A program made the position numbers and the translations under genes. DNA of 64,000 nucleotides from Prochlorococcus sp. AG-409-P03 (GTDB taxonomy: Bacteria > Cyanobacteriota > Cyanobacteriia > PCC-6307 > Cyanobiaceae), in the NCBI GenBank assembly GCA_003215295.1, contig QCKN01000004.1, forward strand, positions 38,314 to 102,313, given 5' to 3'. Numbering within the stretch: position 1 is the stretch's first letter; each line of letters starts with the position of its first letter. Shown piece by piece: positions 54,157-64,000 of this stretch. The notes under the pieces were generated by a model. That model was not told the origin of the DNA, searched no databases, and worked only from the letters and a program-made list of their open reading frames with translations.

Positions 54157-55152
54157 GTGACTAGTTTTCTTACCGGAGCACGTAGTGAGCAAACAACCAT
54201 CAGTCTTGATACCCGAAGGCTGAGGTTGTTTAGTGGCACATCCAATACGGGACTCGCAAAAGAAATTGCAAGTTATCTAGGTATTACTGACGGGCCTTTA
54301 GTCTGCAAAAGATTTGCAGACGGAGAGCTTTACGTACAAATTCAGCAGTCCATAAGAGGCTGTGATGTTTTTCTTATTCAACCAACCTGTGCTCCCGTAA
54401 ACGATAACTTGATGGAGCTGATGATTATGGTCGATGCCTGTAAACGAGCTTCCGCTAGACAGATAACAGCTGTTATTCCCTACTACGGATACGCAAGAGC
54501 AGACCGCAAAACCGCTGGCAGAGAATCCATTACTGCGAAACTCACGGCAAACTTATTAGTCAAGTCCGGAGTGGACAGGGTTCTCGCAATGGATCTGCAT
54601 TCAGCCCAGATACAAGGTTATTTCGACATTCCCTGTGACCATATCTATGGTTCTCCTGTTCTTGTTGATTATCTCTCTACAAAAGATCTAGGAGAAGTCG
54701 TCGTCGTCTCACCTGATGTAGGAGGTGTTGCAAGAGCTAGAGCTTTTGCAAAACAAATGAATGATGCACCGCTGGCAATAATTGACAAACGTCGTTCTGC
54801 TCACAATGTGGCTGAGAGTCTGACCGTAATTGGAGATGTAACCAACAAAACAGCTGTCCTTATCGACGACATGATCGATACCGGTGGAACAATCTGCGCT
54901 GGAGCAAAGCTGCTTCGCAAAGAAGGTGCAAAAAGAGTAATTGCGTGTGCCTCCCATCCAGTATTTTCACCACCTGCCTATGAACGGCTATCAATGGAAG
55001 GGCTTTTTGAGCAGGTAATTGTTACAAATAGCATTCCCTTAAATACATCACAACAATTTCCACAGTTAAAAATTCTTTCTGTTGCAAATATGCTTGGAGA
55101 AGCAATATGGCGTATACACGAAGAAAGCTCTGTAAGCTCTATGTTCAGATAG
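54157..55152 (+). CDS. prs: ribose-phosphate diphosphokinase (PRPP synthetase)
   Basis: Prs makes phosphoribosyl pyrophosphate from ribose 5-phosphate and ATP for nucleotide, histidine and tryptophan synthesis. The motif RRLRLFSGTSNTGLAKEIAS starts the core; FADGELYVQIQQSIRGCDVF, PYYGYARADRK, MDLHSAQIQGYFDIPCDHIY and the PRPP-binding loop VLIDDMIDTGGTI (about residue 225-240) follow. The start is GTG at 54157, giving MTSFLTGARSEQ; a TTG at 54142 also opens the frame. The length is about 331. Confidence 0.97.
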   Translation: MTSFLTGARSEQTTISLDTRRLRLFSGTSNTGLAKEIASYLGITDGPLVCKRFADGELYVQIQQSIRGCDVFLIQPTCAPVNDNLMELMIMVDACKRASARQITAVIPYYGYARADRKTAGRESITAKLTANLLVKSGVDRVLAMDLHSAQIQGYFDIPCDHIYGSPVLVDYLSTKDLGEVVVVSPDVGGVARARAFAKQMNDAPLAIIDKRRSAHNVAESLTVIGDVTNKTAVLIDDMIDTGGTICAGAKLLRKEGAKRVIACASHPVFSPPAYERLSMEGLFEQVIVTNSIPLNTSQQFPQLKILSVANMLGEAIWRIHEESSVSSMFR

Positions 55153-55234
55153 ATATTGGCTTTGAAATTTATACCAAAGTCAACGTACTCTAAGTAATAA
55201 TTATTATACTCAAGCTTATTATTACTATAGTTAA

Positions 55235-57868
55235 TTATATTCTACTAGTGGATATAATTAAAGAAACAACTTCTCTTGTATTACTTGATAGTTTGGATTG
55301 AACCAAACTCTGCAAAGCATTAAACATTGCTTGACTATGAGGCTTCATGAAGTACTTCCACCTGCTAAAAACCTTGACCATTCGCGATGCGGTAATAGGA
55401 TTTCTTCTATCAAGTTGAACAATTTGATCTGCCATAAATTGATATCCACTCCCATCTATAGCATGAAAAGTATTTGTATTTGCAGCTAAGCCACCTAGGA
55501 CAGCTCGAACTGCATTGGGAGCAAGTGGGTCATAGAGAGGATGCTGTAACAAGTCGCTAATCCGATCTAACTGATTCTCACTCGGCATAGACGCAACATA
55601 AAAAAACCATGAATCAAGAATTACAGGGTTGTCTTTCCATTTATCGTAAAAAACTTGCGTCGCCATATCACGTTCATCACAGTCAACACAATGCAATGCA
55701 TTTAGACCTCCTTTGGCTAAAGTCATCGAATCACTTCTAACAGCATCTAAAGCACTTTCCCTAATAGAAGATTCGCCAGCTAATGACAAAAGTTCCCAGG
55801 CTAAGCAGGTAGCCTTTCTAGAGGCCTGACCTTCAGGCCAAGATTCTAGAATTTTCGAAGAATTTACTTTTATGAGACCAAGCAAAGATTTAGATAATTT
55901 ATCTCCTAGAAAACACTTGAAATATTCTCTTGCTTGATAAAGAGCTAATGGATCAGATTGATCTTGAATACTCTCTAATTCCGAAAGTCCAGGAATGGAT
56001 ATTAGGGTTGCAAGAATTCCAGGTTTCTCAACTCCTAACTCCTCTATTAATTTGTCAAAGGCTTTTGCTAGTTTCTCTTCTAATTGTGATTCAGGTAATT
56101 TAGATGCACGTTTTAAAAGCACTTTCTTCATCAAGAATTGGCCAGCATCCCAACGGCTAAAAGGATCTTCGTCTAGAAGCAGTAGTGTAAATCTCTCCTC
56201 AAGTGAGATATCACTTTCTATTATCACTGGAGCAGAAAAATTACGTAGGAGTGAAAGTATGGGCGGGTTAGAGTCACCAGTTAGAATATTAATAGAGAAC
56301 TCTTGCTTATATTTATCGAGAATAAATAACTTTTCTTCAAGTAGTTTGCCTGCATCACTAATCACTCCAACAGAAATAGGGATGACCAAAGGGGGCAACG
56401 TAGATTTTTTCTTACTCTGTAATGTGCTGTGCTTTTGTTCAAGTTTAAGAGTTAATGTCCCTTCAGAAGGATCCCAATCTCGCAGAACGTAAACCGTGGG
56501 CGTACCTGCCTGATAATACCAATTAAGAAACTGTTCTACGTTGAATTCAATTAACCTTCCATACTCTTTCGCACCCTCAATTATGGAATATACAAAATCC
56601 TCTGTAGTAGCTGCCTGACCATCAAAACGTTGAATATATACTTTCATCCCACTCATAAAAGCTTTACTTCCAAGTAAGGTGTGCAGCATCCTGATCACCT
56701 CTGCACCTTTCTCATAAATAGTCGTAGTATAAAAATTATCTATCTGGACATATTGACTAGGCTTAACTGGGTGAGAAGTAGGCCCTAAGTCCTCTATGAA
56801 TTGAGTGTTTCTTAGAAAGGCAACATCTTCAATGCGTTTAACAGCTTCAGAGTGCAATTCAGCGGTAAATGATTGGTCTCGAAAAACAGTCAGACCTTCT
56901 TTAAGAGATAATTGAAACCAATCTCTACACGTAATACGGTTTCCTGTCCAATTATGAAAATACTCATGAGCGATTACACTCTCTATTCTTTCAAGATCAG
57001 AATCTGTTGCGGTACAAGTGTCAGCAACAACTAATTTAGAATTGAATATATTTAGACTCTTATTCTCCATCGCACCCATATTAAAATGGCGCGCCGCTAC
57101 AACATTATATTCTTTGAGGTCATATTCTAAACCATAAACTGACTCGTCCCATTTCATTGCTCTTTTGAGAGATTCAACCGCATGATTTATATCTTTCTTT
57201 AGCCCTTTATCTAGATAGAAATTTAGTTTCACTGACTCCCCATTGGACTTATTAAAAACATCATCAAACCTCTTTAGATTTCCAGCTACTAAAGCAAAAA
57301 GATATGATGGCTTAGGGTATGGATCAACCCAAATAGCTTCGTGTCTCGATGTGTTTTCTTTAAGTAGTGAGGAACTAATTTGATTGCCGTTAGACAAAAG
57401 AATTGGATATTTTTTGAAGTCAGCTTCTATTCTTACTCGATACTTGCTAAGAACATCAGGTCGATCAGGGTGAAAGCAAAGCCTTCTAAACCCTTCTGCT
57501 TCACATTGAGTAAGAAGCATGCCACAACTAGAATAGAGACCCTCCAGAGAAGTGTTAAGAAAAGGATCTATAGTGTTAATGATAGTAATTTCAAAGGGCT
57601 GATTAGGAGTCCGATGTATTAGCAATTGATTATCGGTCAAAGTGTATAAATTATTCTGTATTCTGGAACCATTAATAAGAATATCTTCTAGATTGATATC
57701 CACCCCGTAAAGAAGCAAAGGCAAACTTCTTCTAGAAGCAGGTTGAATTTGCATTGTATTCTTAACACGCACATATTCATCATGTACGGAAAAGTCAAGA
57801 TCTAAACTAGGTATTTTAAAATCATAGGGCTTATAATCAGTTATTTTCACTACTTTGGTTTCAGTCAT
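55235..57868 (-). CDS. pepN: aminopeptidase N (M1 family)
   Basis: PepN trims N-terminal residues from peptides using zinc. The zinc site HEYFHNWTGN with the downstream glutamate in LKEGLTVFRDQ lies around residue 300, preceded by the substrate-binding GAMENKSL. The N-terminal beta domain is present, and the C-terminal helical domain completes about 877 residues, as in the E. coli-type enzyme. The ATG at 57868 is used; the frame opens one codon earlier with a GTG. Confidence 0.95.
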   Translation of the reverse strand: MTETKVVKITDYKPYDFKIPSLDLDFSVHDEYVRVKNTMQIQPASRRSLPLLLYGVDINLEDILINGSRIQNNLYTLTDNQLLIHRTPNQPFEITIINTIDPFLNTSLEGLYSSCGMLLTQCEAEGFRRLCFHPDRPDVLSKYRVRIEADFKKYPILLSNGNQISSSLLKENTSRHEAIWVDPYPKPSYLFALVAGNLKRFDDVFNKSNGESVKLNFYLDKGLKKDINHAVESLKRAMKWDESVYGLEYDLKEYNVVAARHFNMGAMENKSLNIFNSKLVVADTCTATDSDLERIESVIAHEYFHNWTGNRITCRDWFQLSLKEGLTVFRDQSFTAELHSEAVKRIEDVAFLRNTQFIEDLGPTSHPVKPSQYVQIDNFYTTTIYEKGAEVIRMLHTLLGSKAFMSGMKVYIQRFDGQAATTEDFVYSIIEGAKEYGRLIEFNVEQFLNWYYQAGTPTVYVLRDWDPSEGTLTLKLEQKHSTLQSKKKSTLPPLVIPISVGVISDAGKLLEEKLFILDKYKQEFSINILTGDSNPPILSLLRNFSAPVIIESDISLEERFTLLLLDEDPFSRWDAGQFLMKKVLLKRASKLPESQLEEKLAKAFDKLIEELGVEKPGILATLISIPGLSELESIQDQSDPLALYQAREYFKCFLGDKLSKSLLGLIKVNSSKILESWPEGQASRKATCLAWELLSLAGESSIRESALDAVRSDSMTLAKGGLNALHCVDCDERDMATQVFYDKWKDNPVILDSWFFYVASMPSENQLDRISDLLQHPLYDPLAPNAVRAVLGGLAANTNTFHAIDGSGYQFMADQIVQLDRRNPITASRMVKVFSRWKYFMKPHSQAMFNALQSLVQSKLSSNTREVVSLIISTSRI

Positions 57869-58016
57869 CACTAAAATTTTAATAAGAATGTAGAAATAGT
57901 AAAAAGATCTGGAAATTCACCTATGCATAAATCTCTATGATTAACTGAATCATGCCTAATGATTTCAGTCGTTTTACTTGATTGTTTAATGATTAAAAAC
58001 AATTAATCTAACAACC

Positions 58017-58499
58017 TTAGTTCTTATTGTTTGCATTTGCCTTTTCAATAGCAATTTTCACTTTTTCTTTAACATCCTCTGGAACTTCTTTAGGGCAATA
58101 CTGCAAAGCCGCAGTGACAATTTGAAATTCAGCTCCAGCAAACAATTGCTTATTACTTAGTTTTTCTTTTCCAGCAGCAGCAACAATGCCACCATGTTTA
58201 CCATCCAAAACTTGGGCATATGTGGCAGCTGCGATTCCAACAGCTTTAGGAAACTCAACACCCGCCGAACGTGCATTACACAAGAACGAAGCTCCTATAC
58301 CTCTATAAAGGTAAATGTCATCAGTAGTTGCAGGAGCTATTTCTGTCTTACCTCCAGCCTTCTCCTTACTCGCAGGCTGGCAGCTTGAGAGCGCAACAGG
58401 GAGAACAACCAACAAAGAAGCAGCAAATAGTTTGCTTAGACGATGGAAAGAGATGCTCAACGGATCAAAATCAAAATTGTAATTTCTGGATTGAACCAC
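58017..58499 (-). CDS. small exported lipoprotein-like protein
   Basis: The product has a signal-like stretch (LSKLFAASLLVVLPVALSSC) with a lipobox-like LSSC near residue 40, and a TTG at 58460 would give a normal-length lipoprotein signal (SISFHRLSKLFAAS). The mature part (GASFLCNARSAGVEFPKAVG, then GHIGGIVAAAG-like residues GGIVAAAGKEKLSNKQLFAG) is Ala/Gly-rich with two cysteines and a Lys-rich end. I do not recognise a function. It is divergent from sasA. Confidence 0.7.
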   Translation of the reverse strand: MVQSRNYNFDFDPLSISFHRLSKLFAASLLVVLPVALSSCQPASKEKAGGKTEIAPATTDDIYLYRGIGASFLCNARSAGVEFPKAVGIAAATYAQVLDGKHGGIVAAAGKEKLSNKQLFAGAEFQIVTAALQYCPKEVPEDVKEKVKIAIEKANANNKN

Positions 58500-58619
58500 A
58501 AAATCATCAATTCACTCAATAATTACAGCTTTTCCCCTAACGCATTGGCACTTTGCCAAGTTCTGTCAAAGCCCCATTAATATCTGCTTCAGATTTGCCA
58601 AGCGCTCGGCGCTGGGGAT

Positions 58620-59735
58620 GTGGTCGAAGTTACAGAGCGAAATGAGCTGCAGCTACTGCTAGTTGCAGCAAGGCATCAACTCTCAAGAGATGATCTGAGA
58701 TCTCTCGTTCAATTTTTAGAAGATGAAGACTGTGGATTCAAAGTTACCCTCCAAGTATCTGACCCTATAGAACAACCTGAGCTTCTCGAACTTCACCGAT
58801 TAATTGCTATTCCTGCTCTAATTAAACTTTCACCAGCACCAAAACAAATTTTTGCTGGTAGCAGCATCTTTCAACAACTCAGAAGCTGGATCCCTCGATG
58901 GCAACAAGAAAACGTTGTCTCCGGACTAGGTCTCAGCTTGCGCCCTTCAAGCTTCGACGGCGGTAGAAGCCAGCGAGAGTTGCTACTTGAAGATGAGCTC
59001 CTGGTTCTTCGGCAAGAGAATGAAACCCTTATAAAGCGCGTCGATTCCGCAGAAAGATTGTTACGGATGGTTGCTCATGAGTTGAGAACACCATTAACTG
59101 CCGCAGCGTTAGCTGTTCAAAGCCACAAACTTGGCCAAATAGATATCGAAAGATTCCAGGACGTAATTCAAAGGCGTCTAGAAGAAATCGAATTGCTTTC
59201 ACAAGACCTTCTTGAAGTAGGAAGCACAGAATGGGAATCCCTCTTCAATCCTCAGTGCCTAGATCTCACAAATGTCGCGGCTGAAGCAATACTTGAACTC
59301 GAAAAGCTTTGGCTAAAACGTGGTATTGGAGTCAATACAGATATTCCATCAGACCTACCAAAAGTTTTTGCAGATCAACGACGAATGCGGCAAGTTCTCC
59401 TAAACCTCATAGAAAACGCTCTGAAGTTCACTGAAACTGGTGGAAAAATCTCTATAACGATGCTCCATAAAACGACACAATGGGTAGAAATAAGTGTTTG
59501 TGACAGTGGACCAGGCATTCCTGAAGATGAGCAGCAAAGAATATTTTTAGATCGCGTTCGGCTACCTCAAACCTCAGGAAAAGCAATGGGTTTTGGAGTT
59601 GGTCTTTCTGTATGTCGCAGGATAGTTGAAGTACACGGCGGCAGAATCTGGGTAGTGTCAGAGCCAAACAAAGGGGCTTGCTTTTATTTCACCGTGCCTG
59701 TTTGGCAAGGGCAAGATAAAGAGGAAGAGCAATAG
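58620..59735 (+). CDS. sasA: circadian clock-output histidine kinase SasA
   Basis: SasA senses KaiC through a KaiB-like N-terminal domain and phosphorylates RpaA to drive circadian output. The first 95 residues ([20 protein letters not shown] and [20 protein letters not shown]) are KaiB/thioredoxin-like, HisKA follows with [20 protein letters not shown] (His about residue 153), and the ATPase has [22 protein letters not shown] and [20 protein letters not shown]. The start is GTG. No Kai genes are in this window. Confidence 0.95.
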   Translation: MVEVTERNELQLLLVAARHQLSRDDLRSLVQFLEDEDCGFKVTLQVSDPIEQPELLELHRLIAIPALIKLSPAPKQIFAGSSIFQQLRSWIPRWQQENVVSGLGLSLRPSSFDGGRSQRELLLEDELLVLRQENETLIKRVDSAERLLRMVAHELRTPLTAAALAVQSHKLGQIDIERFQDVIQRRLEEIELLSQDLLEVGSTEWESLFNPQCLDLTNVAAEAILELEKLWLKRGIGVNTDIPSDLPKVFADQRRMRQVLLNLIENALKFTETGGKISITMLHKTTQWVEISVCDSGPGIPEDEQQRIFLDRVRLPQTSGKAMGFGVGLSVCRRIVEVHGGRIWVVSEPNKGACFYFTVPVWQGQDKEEEQ

Positions 59736-59772
59736 TCTTGACGGAGGGTGCTGCTGAACCGTAACTTTCGCA

Positions 59773-59788
59773 TGTGATCATGGTCACA
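59773..59788. promoter_or_regulatory. Crp-type dyad TGTGA-N6-TCACA
   Basis: Perfect half-sites TGTGA and TCACA are separated by six bases (TCATGG), the consensus spacing for Crp/SyCRP1-type regulators. It lies 22 bases before tRNA-Glu and 38 bases after sasA. A further GTGA-N7-TCAC dyad begins just after it. A regulator site upstream of a tRNA would be unusual; it could instead serve the sasA 3' end or be chance. Confidence 0.5.
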
Positions 59789-59809
59789 GTGAACTGAGAT
59801 CACGGCCTC

Positions 59810-59882
59810 GCCCCCATCGTCTAGAGGCCTAGGACACCTCCCTTTCACGGAGGCGACAGGGGTTCGAATCCCCTTGGGGGTA
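59810..59882 (+). tRNA. tRNA-Glu (anticodon TTC)
   Basis: A 73-base cloverleaf with acceptor GCCCCCA paired to TGGGGGT (with one G-U end pair), anticodon stem CCTCC/GGAGG, loop CTTTCAC (anticodon TTC) and T-arm GGGGTTCGAATCCCC. CCA is not encoded. In cyanobacteria tRNA-Glu also supplies glutamate for haem and chlorophyll synthesis through glutamyl-tRNA reductase. Confidence 0.96.
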
Positions 59883-60024
59883 TTTCAAAAAATACATACC
59901 TATTAAAATTAATTTCACCCTCAACTCCTTAAAAAGCAGTTGAGAAGAAGGATCTGTTCTGATGATTTCCTTTTTTTGCTACTGACAATTTCCAAAAAAG
60001 TCTCAAAGTCAAAGAAGAGTTCGG

Positions 60025-60612
60025 TCAGAAGCTCTTGAGTCTTGCAGTCTTCTCAACAGCCAAAAGATTGGTCATTAGATCTTCCTTAAGGCGCTGTTCA
60101 ATCAATGAAACCGGCATCCCAACACAACCCTGAACAGTTAATTCATACAACAAAGAGGTTCCTTTACTATTCGGGAGCTTGGTCAGCTTCCAGGCACCCT
60201 CAAAACGTCGAAAGTCTCCCTTTATCAACTGGAATTGCAAAATTCCCCCAGCAAAGTTTTCTACTAGTTCCAAGAGCACTTCAGCCGAGAATGTCAATCC
60301 CAGCAATTTTTGAGACCCTACCTGCCTTAATTGCACTTGGTTTTCATTCCTAGAGATAACTCTGCTAAGAGCAAGGTTCGGAATGAATTCGCTCAAGCGC
60401 TCATAATCAGTAAGTGTTGACCAAAGCAACTCATACTCAACAGGTGTTCTTAGCTGCGCTGCAAGCCGCCTTACGCCCCTAGGAAGCCGTTCCATCGTCT
60501 GCTCGATTGGCTCCTCTTGGTTAGCGAGCTCAGATTCAAGTGAGAGTGGTTTCTGCTCTTTGACGGAAGCACCCTGTGAAGCTGCAATAGATGACAACAG
60601 AAAGGCTTTCAA
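60025..60612 (-). CDS. SRPBCC/START-like lipid-binding-fold protein
   Basis: The core (RTPVEYELLWSTLTDYERLS, then EFIPNLALSRVISRNE and GLTFSAEVLLELVENFAGGI, with FEGAWKLTKLP) is the cyclase/dehydrase-like SRPBCC pattern, a hydrophobic-ligand pocket found in the COQ10-like and polyketide-cyclase-like groups. The first 40 residues look unstructured. The start is uncertain: TTG at 60612 or ATG at 60495. Ligand and role are unknown; close homologues are common in cyanobacteria. It is divergent from petH. Confidence 0.8.
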   Translation of the reverse strand: MKAFLLSSIAASQGASVKEQKPLSLESELANQEEPIEQTMERLPRGVRRLAAQLRTPVEYELLWSTLTDYERLSEFIPNLALSRVISRNENQVQLRQVGSQKLLGLTFSAEVLLELVENFAGGILQFQLIKGDFRRFEGAWKLTKLPNSKGTSLLYELTVQGCVGMPVSLIEQRLKEDLMTNLLAVEKTARLKSF

Positions 60613-60718
60613 AGAGAAGCTTGAACTATATACACAGATCTACGAGGGATGCGAGAGATAGTTGAATCTGCTGTGCCAATCCCTAAACGTGTCCTATTTT
60701 TATCGATTTGTACACTAA

Positions 60719-61864
<1,146 letters not shown>

Positions 61865-61876
61865 CAGCCATAGCAA

Positions 61877-61920
61877 AGAAGTAGCCACCTCAAGACCAGT
61901 GTTTTTATCCGGCTACTTCT
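61877..61920 (+). terminator. 10-bp inverted repeat between petH and zwf
   Basis: AGAAGTAGCC pairs perfectly with GGCTACTTCT around a 24-base loop, beginning 12 bases after the petH stop, and is followed by AAATTTT. This is the layout of an intrinsic terminator, though the loop is long. An attenuator-like role in the zwf leader is an alternative. Confidence 0.5.
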
Positions 61921-62045
61921 AAATTTTATAAAGGCGTTAAAGGAATACTTTTTGGGCATCCGAGGACAAATAGTGGCGAGATTCTTCTAAGGACTTTGAA
62001 TTTATTCACTAGCTAATCAGCCAATCGGCGAGAGATGAATATCCA

Positions 62046-63569
62046 ATGAGCACGCCGATCACAAACCCTCTAAGGATTGGTCTTCGGCAAGAGCGCGTCA
62101 TTCCACCTCAATGCCTAATTATTTTTGGAGCCAGTGGTGACCTTGCTCACAGAAAACTAATTCCTGCATTATTCGAACTCTTTAAACAACGTCGCCTTCC
62201 AAGTGAGTTCGCAATACTTGGCTGCGCTCGTCGAGCTTGGAGTGATGAAGACTTTAGAAGTAAAATGACCGATGCCTTAGGCAATGTTTCTAAAGAGAGC
62301 CCTGAGGCGTGGGAGAAATTTTGTTCAGGGTTATTCTATGAGTCTGTAGATCTTCAAGAACAAGAAGGCATAAATAATCTTAAAAACAGACTAGACGCGA
62401 TTGACAGGCTAAAAGCTACTCACAACAATAGAACATTCTATCTTTCCGTATCTCCTAATTTCTACGGAATTACCTGTAGAGCACTTGCAGATTCAGGCCT
62501 TCTAAATGATCCTAAACGTAGTAGGTTGGTTATAGAGAAACCTTTTGGGAGAGACTACTCAAGTGCACAGTCTCTAAATAAACTAGTTCTAAATTGCTGC
62601 CAAGAAAGTCAAGTATTTCGAATTGATCATTATCTAGGTAAAGAAACAGTTCAAAATATCCTTGTTCTGAGGTTCGCGAATACTATTTTTGAACCAATAT
62701 GGAATAGAAACTATATATCAAGCGTTCAAATAACCGCTTCAGAAACCGTTGGTGTCGAAGAGAGAGCTGGCTATTACGAAACATCTGGAGCACTTAGAGA
62801 CATGGTTCAAAATCATCTGACCCAAATGCTGGCGATTACATCAATGGAACCTCCAGGTCATTTTGATCCTGAAGCCATACGGAATGAAAAGGCAAAAGTG
62901 CTTCAAGCTGCTCGACTAGCGAATGAAAATATCCCTTCTGAATGTTGTATAAGAGGGCAATACAACAAAGGTGGAACTAGTGATGACCCAGTTCTTGGTT
63001 ATAGGGAAGAACCTGGTGTAAATCCTAAAAGCACAACAGAAACATACGTCGCAATGAAATTGTTTATAGACAACTGGCGCTGGCAAGGAGTCCCTTTTTA
63101 TATTCGGACAGGGAAAAGATTAGCCAAAAGACTTAGTGAAGTCGTCCTCACCTTTAGAGAAGCTCCTGTCCACCTTTTTGATGCTGCAGGAGGTAGTCCA
63201 ACGTCTAATCAATTAGTCCTCAGGATTCAGCCAAATGAAGGCGCTGAATTCCGTTTCGAAGTTAAGTCTCCTGGTTCTGGAATGCGGAGTAGACCAGTAG
63301 AAATGGAATTTTCTTACGACGAGTCTTTTGGAGAACCATCTGACGAAGGGTATGTCCGCCTTTTGGCAGATGCAATGCTTGGTGATCCAACCCTGTTCAC
63401 TCGGAATGATGAAGTGGAGGCAGCGTGGCGCTTATATACACCTGTACTAGAAATAATTGAAGACAATCCCGCCCTATTGCCTATTTATCAATATGAAGCC
63501 AGAACTTGGGGGCCTGCTGCTGCAGACGCTCTTATAGGGAAAGACAACCTTCTTTGGCGGCGACCTTAA
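62046..63569 (+). CDS. zwf: glucose-6-phosphate 1-dehydrogenase
   Basis: Zwf oxidises glucose 6-phosphate and makes NADPH, the entry to the oxidative pentose phosphate pathway, the main dark source of NADPH. The dinucleotide-binding FGASGDLAHRKLIPALFEL is at about residues 27-45, the active-site RIDHYLGKETVQN at about 196-208, and the C-terminal GVPFYIRTGKRLAKRLSEVV follows. The length of 507 fits. It is followed 35 bases later by opcA, its allosteric partner. Confidence 0.97.
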   Translation: MSTPITNPLRIGLRQERVIPPQCLIIFGASGDLAHRKLIPALFELFKQRRLPSEFAILGCARRAWSDEDFRSKMTDALGNVSKESPEAWEKFCSGLFYESVDLQEQEGINNLKNRLDAIDRLKATHNNRTFYLSVSPNFYGITCRALADSGLLNDPKRSRLVIEKPFGRDYSSAQSLNKLVLNCCQESQVFRIDHYLGKETVQNILVLRFANTIFEPIWNRNYISSVQITASETVGVEERAGYYETSGALRDMVQNHLTQMLAITSMEPPGHFDPEAIRNEKAKVLQAARLANENIPSECCIRGQYNKGGTSDDPVLGYREEPGVNPKSTTETYVAMKLFIDNWRWQGVPFYIRTGKRLAKRLSEVVLTFREAPVHLFDAAGGSPTSNQLVLRIQPNEGAEFRFEVKSPGSGMRSRPVEMEFSYDESFGEPSDEGYVRLLADAMLGDPTLFTRNDEVEAAWRLYTPVLEIIEDNPALLPIYQYEARTWGPAAADALIGKDNLLWRRP

Positions 63570-63604
63570 TCCACCAAATATTCGAATCATCATCTCCATA
63601 ATCC

Positions 63605-64000
63605 ATGTCTCCCCAATTAACGCTCCAATCTCCACTGCAACTTCCACCATCAGAAATACCTAGCTATCTAGAAAATCTTTGGTCTGATAGTCAGCTTGGC
63701 AACAATGGAGCCAACACTTTTTGTCTCTTGGTTTGGCAACCAGCTTGGATTGAGCAAGAGCTAGTTAGGACTGGAAAAATAAAGGGCCCAATTGTTGGGA
63801 CTCAACGTCGGGAAATATTAGAAGCAGCCAGAAAAGTCATTCTGGAAGAGAACCTCCCTCATAGCACTGCTCCTTTAGATAAAAAAGTGGCAAATTCCCT
63901 TGCTGCTCATCATGGGAGAAAAGTCTTAGAAGACCAGAGAGGGCAACATGTTCATTCCGCCATCAGCGCACTTCAACCAAGACGTCTAATAACTCTCGCC
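63605..64000 (+). CDS. opcA: OpcA, glucose-6-phosphate dehydrogenase assembly protein, 3' end cut off
   Basis: OpcA binds and activates Zwf. The 132 visible codons begin MSPQLTLQSPLQLPPSEIPS, then YLENLWSDSQLG and GANTFCLLVWQPAWIEQELV, and later RREILEAARKVILEE, the N-terminal pattern of cyanobacterial OpcA. The ATG lies 35 bases after the zwf stop. The frame runs off the window. Confidence 0.92.
   Translation, partial: MSPQLTLQSPLQLPPSEIPSYLENLWSDSQLGNNGANTFCLLVWQPAWIEQELVRTGKIKGPIVGTQRREILEAARKVILEENLPHSTAPLDKKVANSLAAHHGRKVLEDQRGQHVHSAISALQPRRLITLA

Noticed and set aside
54069..54245. N-terminal extension of the 53529 gene overlapping prs
   Set aside because: The residues look non-coding and the overlap with the prs start is implausible; the ATG at 54068 fits better.
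55995..56492. 165-codon plus-strand frame inside pepN
   Set aside because: It is Ser/Leu-rich and antisense to a strongly supported M1 peptidase, so it is a shadow.

Overview
The window is from a marine picocyanobacterium, most likely a low-light-type Prochlorococcus. By eye the DNA is AT-rich, genes are tightly packed, and spacers are short. Diagnostic genes are petH, psbP (CyanoP), crtH, sasA, opcA/zwf and prs. PetH carries a membrane-anchor-like N-terminus where phycobilisome-bearing cyanobacteria have a CpcD-like domain. No phage genes, insertion sequences or CRISPR arrays were seen. The species call is inference from gene content, not from a database search.

Layout. 1-3.2 kb: the end of an ABC exporter, a small membrane protein, msrA, two small proteins and tRNA-Pro. 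3.2-7.6 kb: a sparse, mostly minus-strand segment between tRNA-Pro and tRNA-Lys. It holds a TauE-type permease, a DMT transporter, two unknown proteins and up to five very short ORFs (28-56 codons), with several inverted repeats; it is the most accessory-looking part of the window. 7.6-15.3 kb: trmFO, crtH, an atypical response regulator, the Grx4/BolA pair, plsC and pdxJ. 15.3-24.9 kb: recC, a methyltransferase-like gene, recB and recD. 25-30.3 kb: DEAD-box RNA helicase, RRM protein, a second ABC exporter and psbP. 30.3-38 kb: recR, lipA, then a minus-strand block reading lysA, cdaA, uppS, bioB, trhO and a small GNAT-like gene, with several 4-nt start/stop overlaps. 38-54 kb: clpC, a GldA-like dehydrogenase with an alpha/beta hydrolase and a DUF2993-like protein, cdsA, an Orn/Lys/Arg decarboxylase, a UbiB-family protein, a group 2 sigma factor, a pseudouridine synthase, a RodZ-like protein, malQ and an LCP-like protein. 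54-64 kb: prs, pepN, sasA, tRNA-Glu, petH, zwf and the start of opcA.

How the parts fit. RecBCD plus RecR gives double-strand-break processing and recombination. The RNA helicase and RRM protein form a likely RNA-remodelling pair. The lysA-cdaA-uppS block puts diaminopimelate use, c-di-AMP synthesis and undecaprenyl carrier synthesis side by side. petH, zwf and opcA join photosynthetic NADPH production to dark NADPH production, and SasA, a clock-output kinase, is encoded just upstream.

Main items for a second look: the micro-ORF cluster at 4.3-6.5 kb, with one gene that seems to need a CTG or GTG start; a probable CTG start for recR; a 30-bp palindrome touching tRNA-Lys; a perfect 24-bp palindrome between psbP and recR; a Crp-type site before tRNA-Glu; a hairpin just before the helicase start; and the PetH N-terminus.
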